DNA of 32,016 nt from Auxenochlorella pyrenoidosa. Taxonomy: Eukaryota; Chlorophyta; Trebouxiophyceae; Chlorellales; Chlorellaceae. Made by a program: the position numbers and the translations under genes. The notes under the pieces were generated by a model that had not been told where the DNA came from, ran no database searches, and saw nothing but the letters and a program-made list of their open reading frames with translations. Below, piece after piece: positions 30,930 through 32,016 of this stretch (positions are counted from its first letter, which is position 1; each line of letters starts with the position of its first letter). The stretch covers positions 1,326,179-1,358,194 of the forward strand of contig KQ481993.1 of NCBI GenBank assembly GCA_001430745.1, read 5' to 3'.

Positions 30930-32016
30930 CCGCCCCAGGGCTTCGTGCGTCGGCTGGCGCTGGACCTCCGCCATCGCACCCTCGTGCTCTCTGTTCTCCG
31001 CAAAACGATCTGCGCTGCGGCCGACGCTGGCCGCCTTTCTCGCGCAAGAAGTGGGGGCGGAGAGCCCTGAGCGACTCGGCCGTGTGCGAACGATGATCTA
31101 CAGTGCGCCTCAGTTCTGGCAGGCACCGTATAGTGGGGACTCGATGGCGGCAGCGACAGCACAGCAGGCAGTGCAGCCGGCCAGCGCGAGTTTGCACGCC
31201 CTGTTTCCTTGCCTCATCCTCTGCATCATTCACTTCACAAGTAAAAATTCCTATAGTAGGACGAAAATGATGGTATGGATGCACTTGGGTCCTCTCAAGC
31301 AGAAAGCTCGCTCACGGAGGGGCAGGTGGCGATCGCAGGAAGTGTATGGAGGCGGTGTGTAACGGAGTGACACATCGAAAGTGGAAAAAACACCAATTTG
31401 GGTGCAGTGGGCTTCAGCTTTGGTAATCTTAGGGTGCATAGCGCAGAGGTCTCATGGCTGCTGTAACGCTCCTGTTTTCCAGGGTGACAGTGCTGATTAC
31501 GTACCCAGGCATGAAGTTGGCAGGGGTGCAGAAGGCACCAAAGATGTTTCTGTGAAGATGTGCAGAGCCTCCGAAGCCCGCAGGCACGACGCAGCTGCAC
31601 TCTGAGCTGGCCGGCCCAGTTTCCAGGACACCGGGCGGTCAGGGGGCGCTGTCCAGCAGGGACCTGCGGGCAAGGAGAGGCCAAGGGGCCTGCTGAGCAG
31701 TGCTGCGACGTCCGATCGCTGCATGTCAACACGCAGCGGCGGCATGCGCGCGGCGCAGCGGGGCAGTGCGCACCTCAGCTCGCGGGTGATCTCCTCAAAG
31801 GCCGGCCGGTCGTACTGGTTCTGGGCCCAGCAGCGCCTGCAAGATGGAGAAGCAGATTAGGCCGCTTGATAGTGGTGTACAGTAGGGTAGCCAGCTTGCA
31901 AGATGCGGTGGCATGCGCAGCATTGGCTTGCGCTGCAGTGGCGCTGGGGGAAGACAGCGCGGCACTCACTTCATGAGGGCGATGTAGGCATCCAGGCCCT
32001 CAAAGGCAGGGGTGTC
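30930..32016. repeat. Segmental duplication, right copy
   Basis: Counterpart of 21770-22911. Shared blocks include GTGGGGGCGGAGAGCCCTGA (31051 versus 21894), the GCATCATTCACTT block, TAACGGAGTGACACATCGAAA and the whole 3' UTR. It differs by substitutions and small indels, including a 6-base deletion in the 3' UTR. Confidence 0.9.
31639..32016 (-). CDS. Second RAF/TKL-like kinase copy, 3' end only
   Basis: Three exon parts: 32016-31970 (cut by the window edge), 31836-31774 and 31663-31639 (stop). They match the last three exons of the kinase at 22488-29615 in phase and length. The 63-base exon is identical in DNA and encodes RCWAQNQYDRPAFEEITREL; the visible 47 bases of the preceding exon differ at two silent positions; the end is again RSLLDSAP. 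This is the C-terminal lobe of a TKL kinase. Whether this copy also has SRCR and membrane parts lies beyond the window. It is in tandem, same strand, about 9.15 kb from the first copy. Confidence 0.85.

Overview
This window is nuclear DNA of a green alga, most likely a chlorellalean trebouxiophyte (Chlorella or Micractinium type). The evidence is very high GC, dense short introns with C-rich sense strands, a plant-type RanGAP with an N-terminal WPP-like region, a RAF/TKL-type kinase, and no bacterial operon or ribosome-binding-site structure. All coordinates come from reading splice sites and reading phases by eye; no alignment or search was run.

Layout, left to right. (1) 1-1697, minus: 5' part of a secreted fasciclin (FAS1) protein that runs off the left edge. 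(2) 2055-6622, minus: RanGAP, 11 exons, 522 aa. (3) 7177-8922, minus: the SUMO E2 enzyme UBC9/SCE1, 7 exons, 162 aa, directly upstream of RanGAP on the same strand. (4) 9563-13275, minus: a 1044-aa protein with about 22 ankyrin repeats, nearly all in one 2.8-kb exon. (5) 13489-14365, plus: a small unrecognised protein with a possible organelle-targeting N terminus, divergent from the ankyrin gene. (6) 14833-21620, minus: Cactin, a spliceosome-associated protein, with at least one C-terminal exon hidden in a 997-base assembly gap. (7) 22488-29615, minus: a 30-exon gene for a predicted receptor kinase (signal peptide, Cys-rich region, SRCR domain, transmembrane helix, linker made of small repeated exons, RAF-like kinase). 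(8) 31639-32016, minus: the 3' end of a second, tandem copy of that kinase.

The left two thirds holds housekeeping genes: RanGAP and UBC9 (nuclear transport and SUMO), and Cactin (splicing). The right third is a lineage-specific, recently duplicated receptor-kinase locus. The main novelty candidates are the SRCR-TM-kinase architecture, its array of phase-0 mini-exons, the duplicated 3' flank that is better conserved than the neighbouring intron, an intronic minisatellite in RanGAP that copies an exon end with its 5' splice site, and frequent GC-AG introns (8 of about 70 donors).
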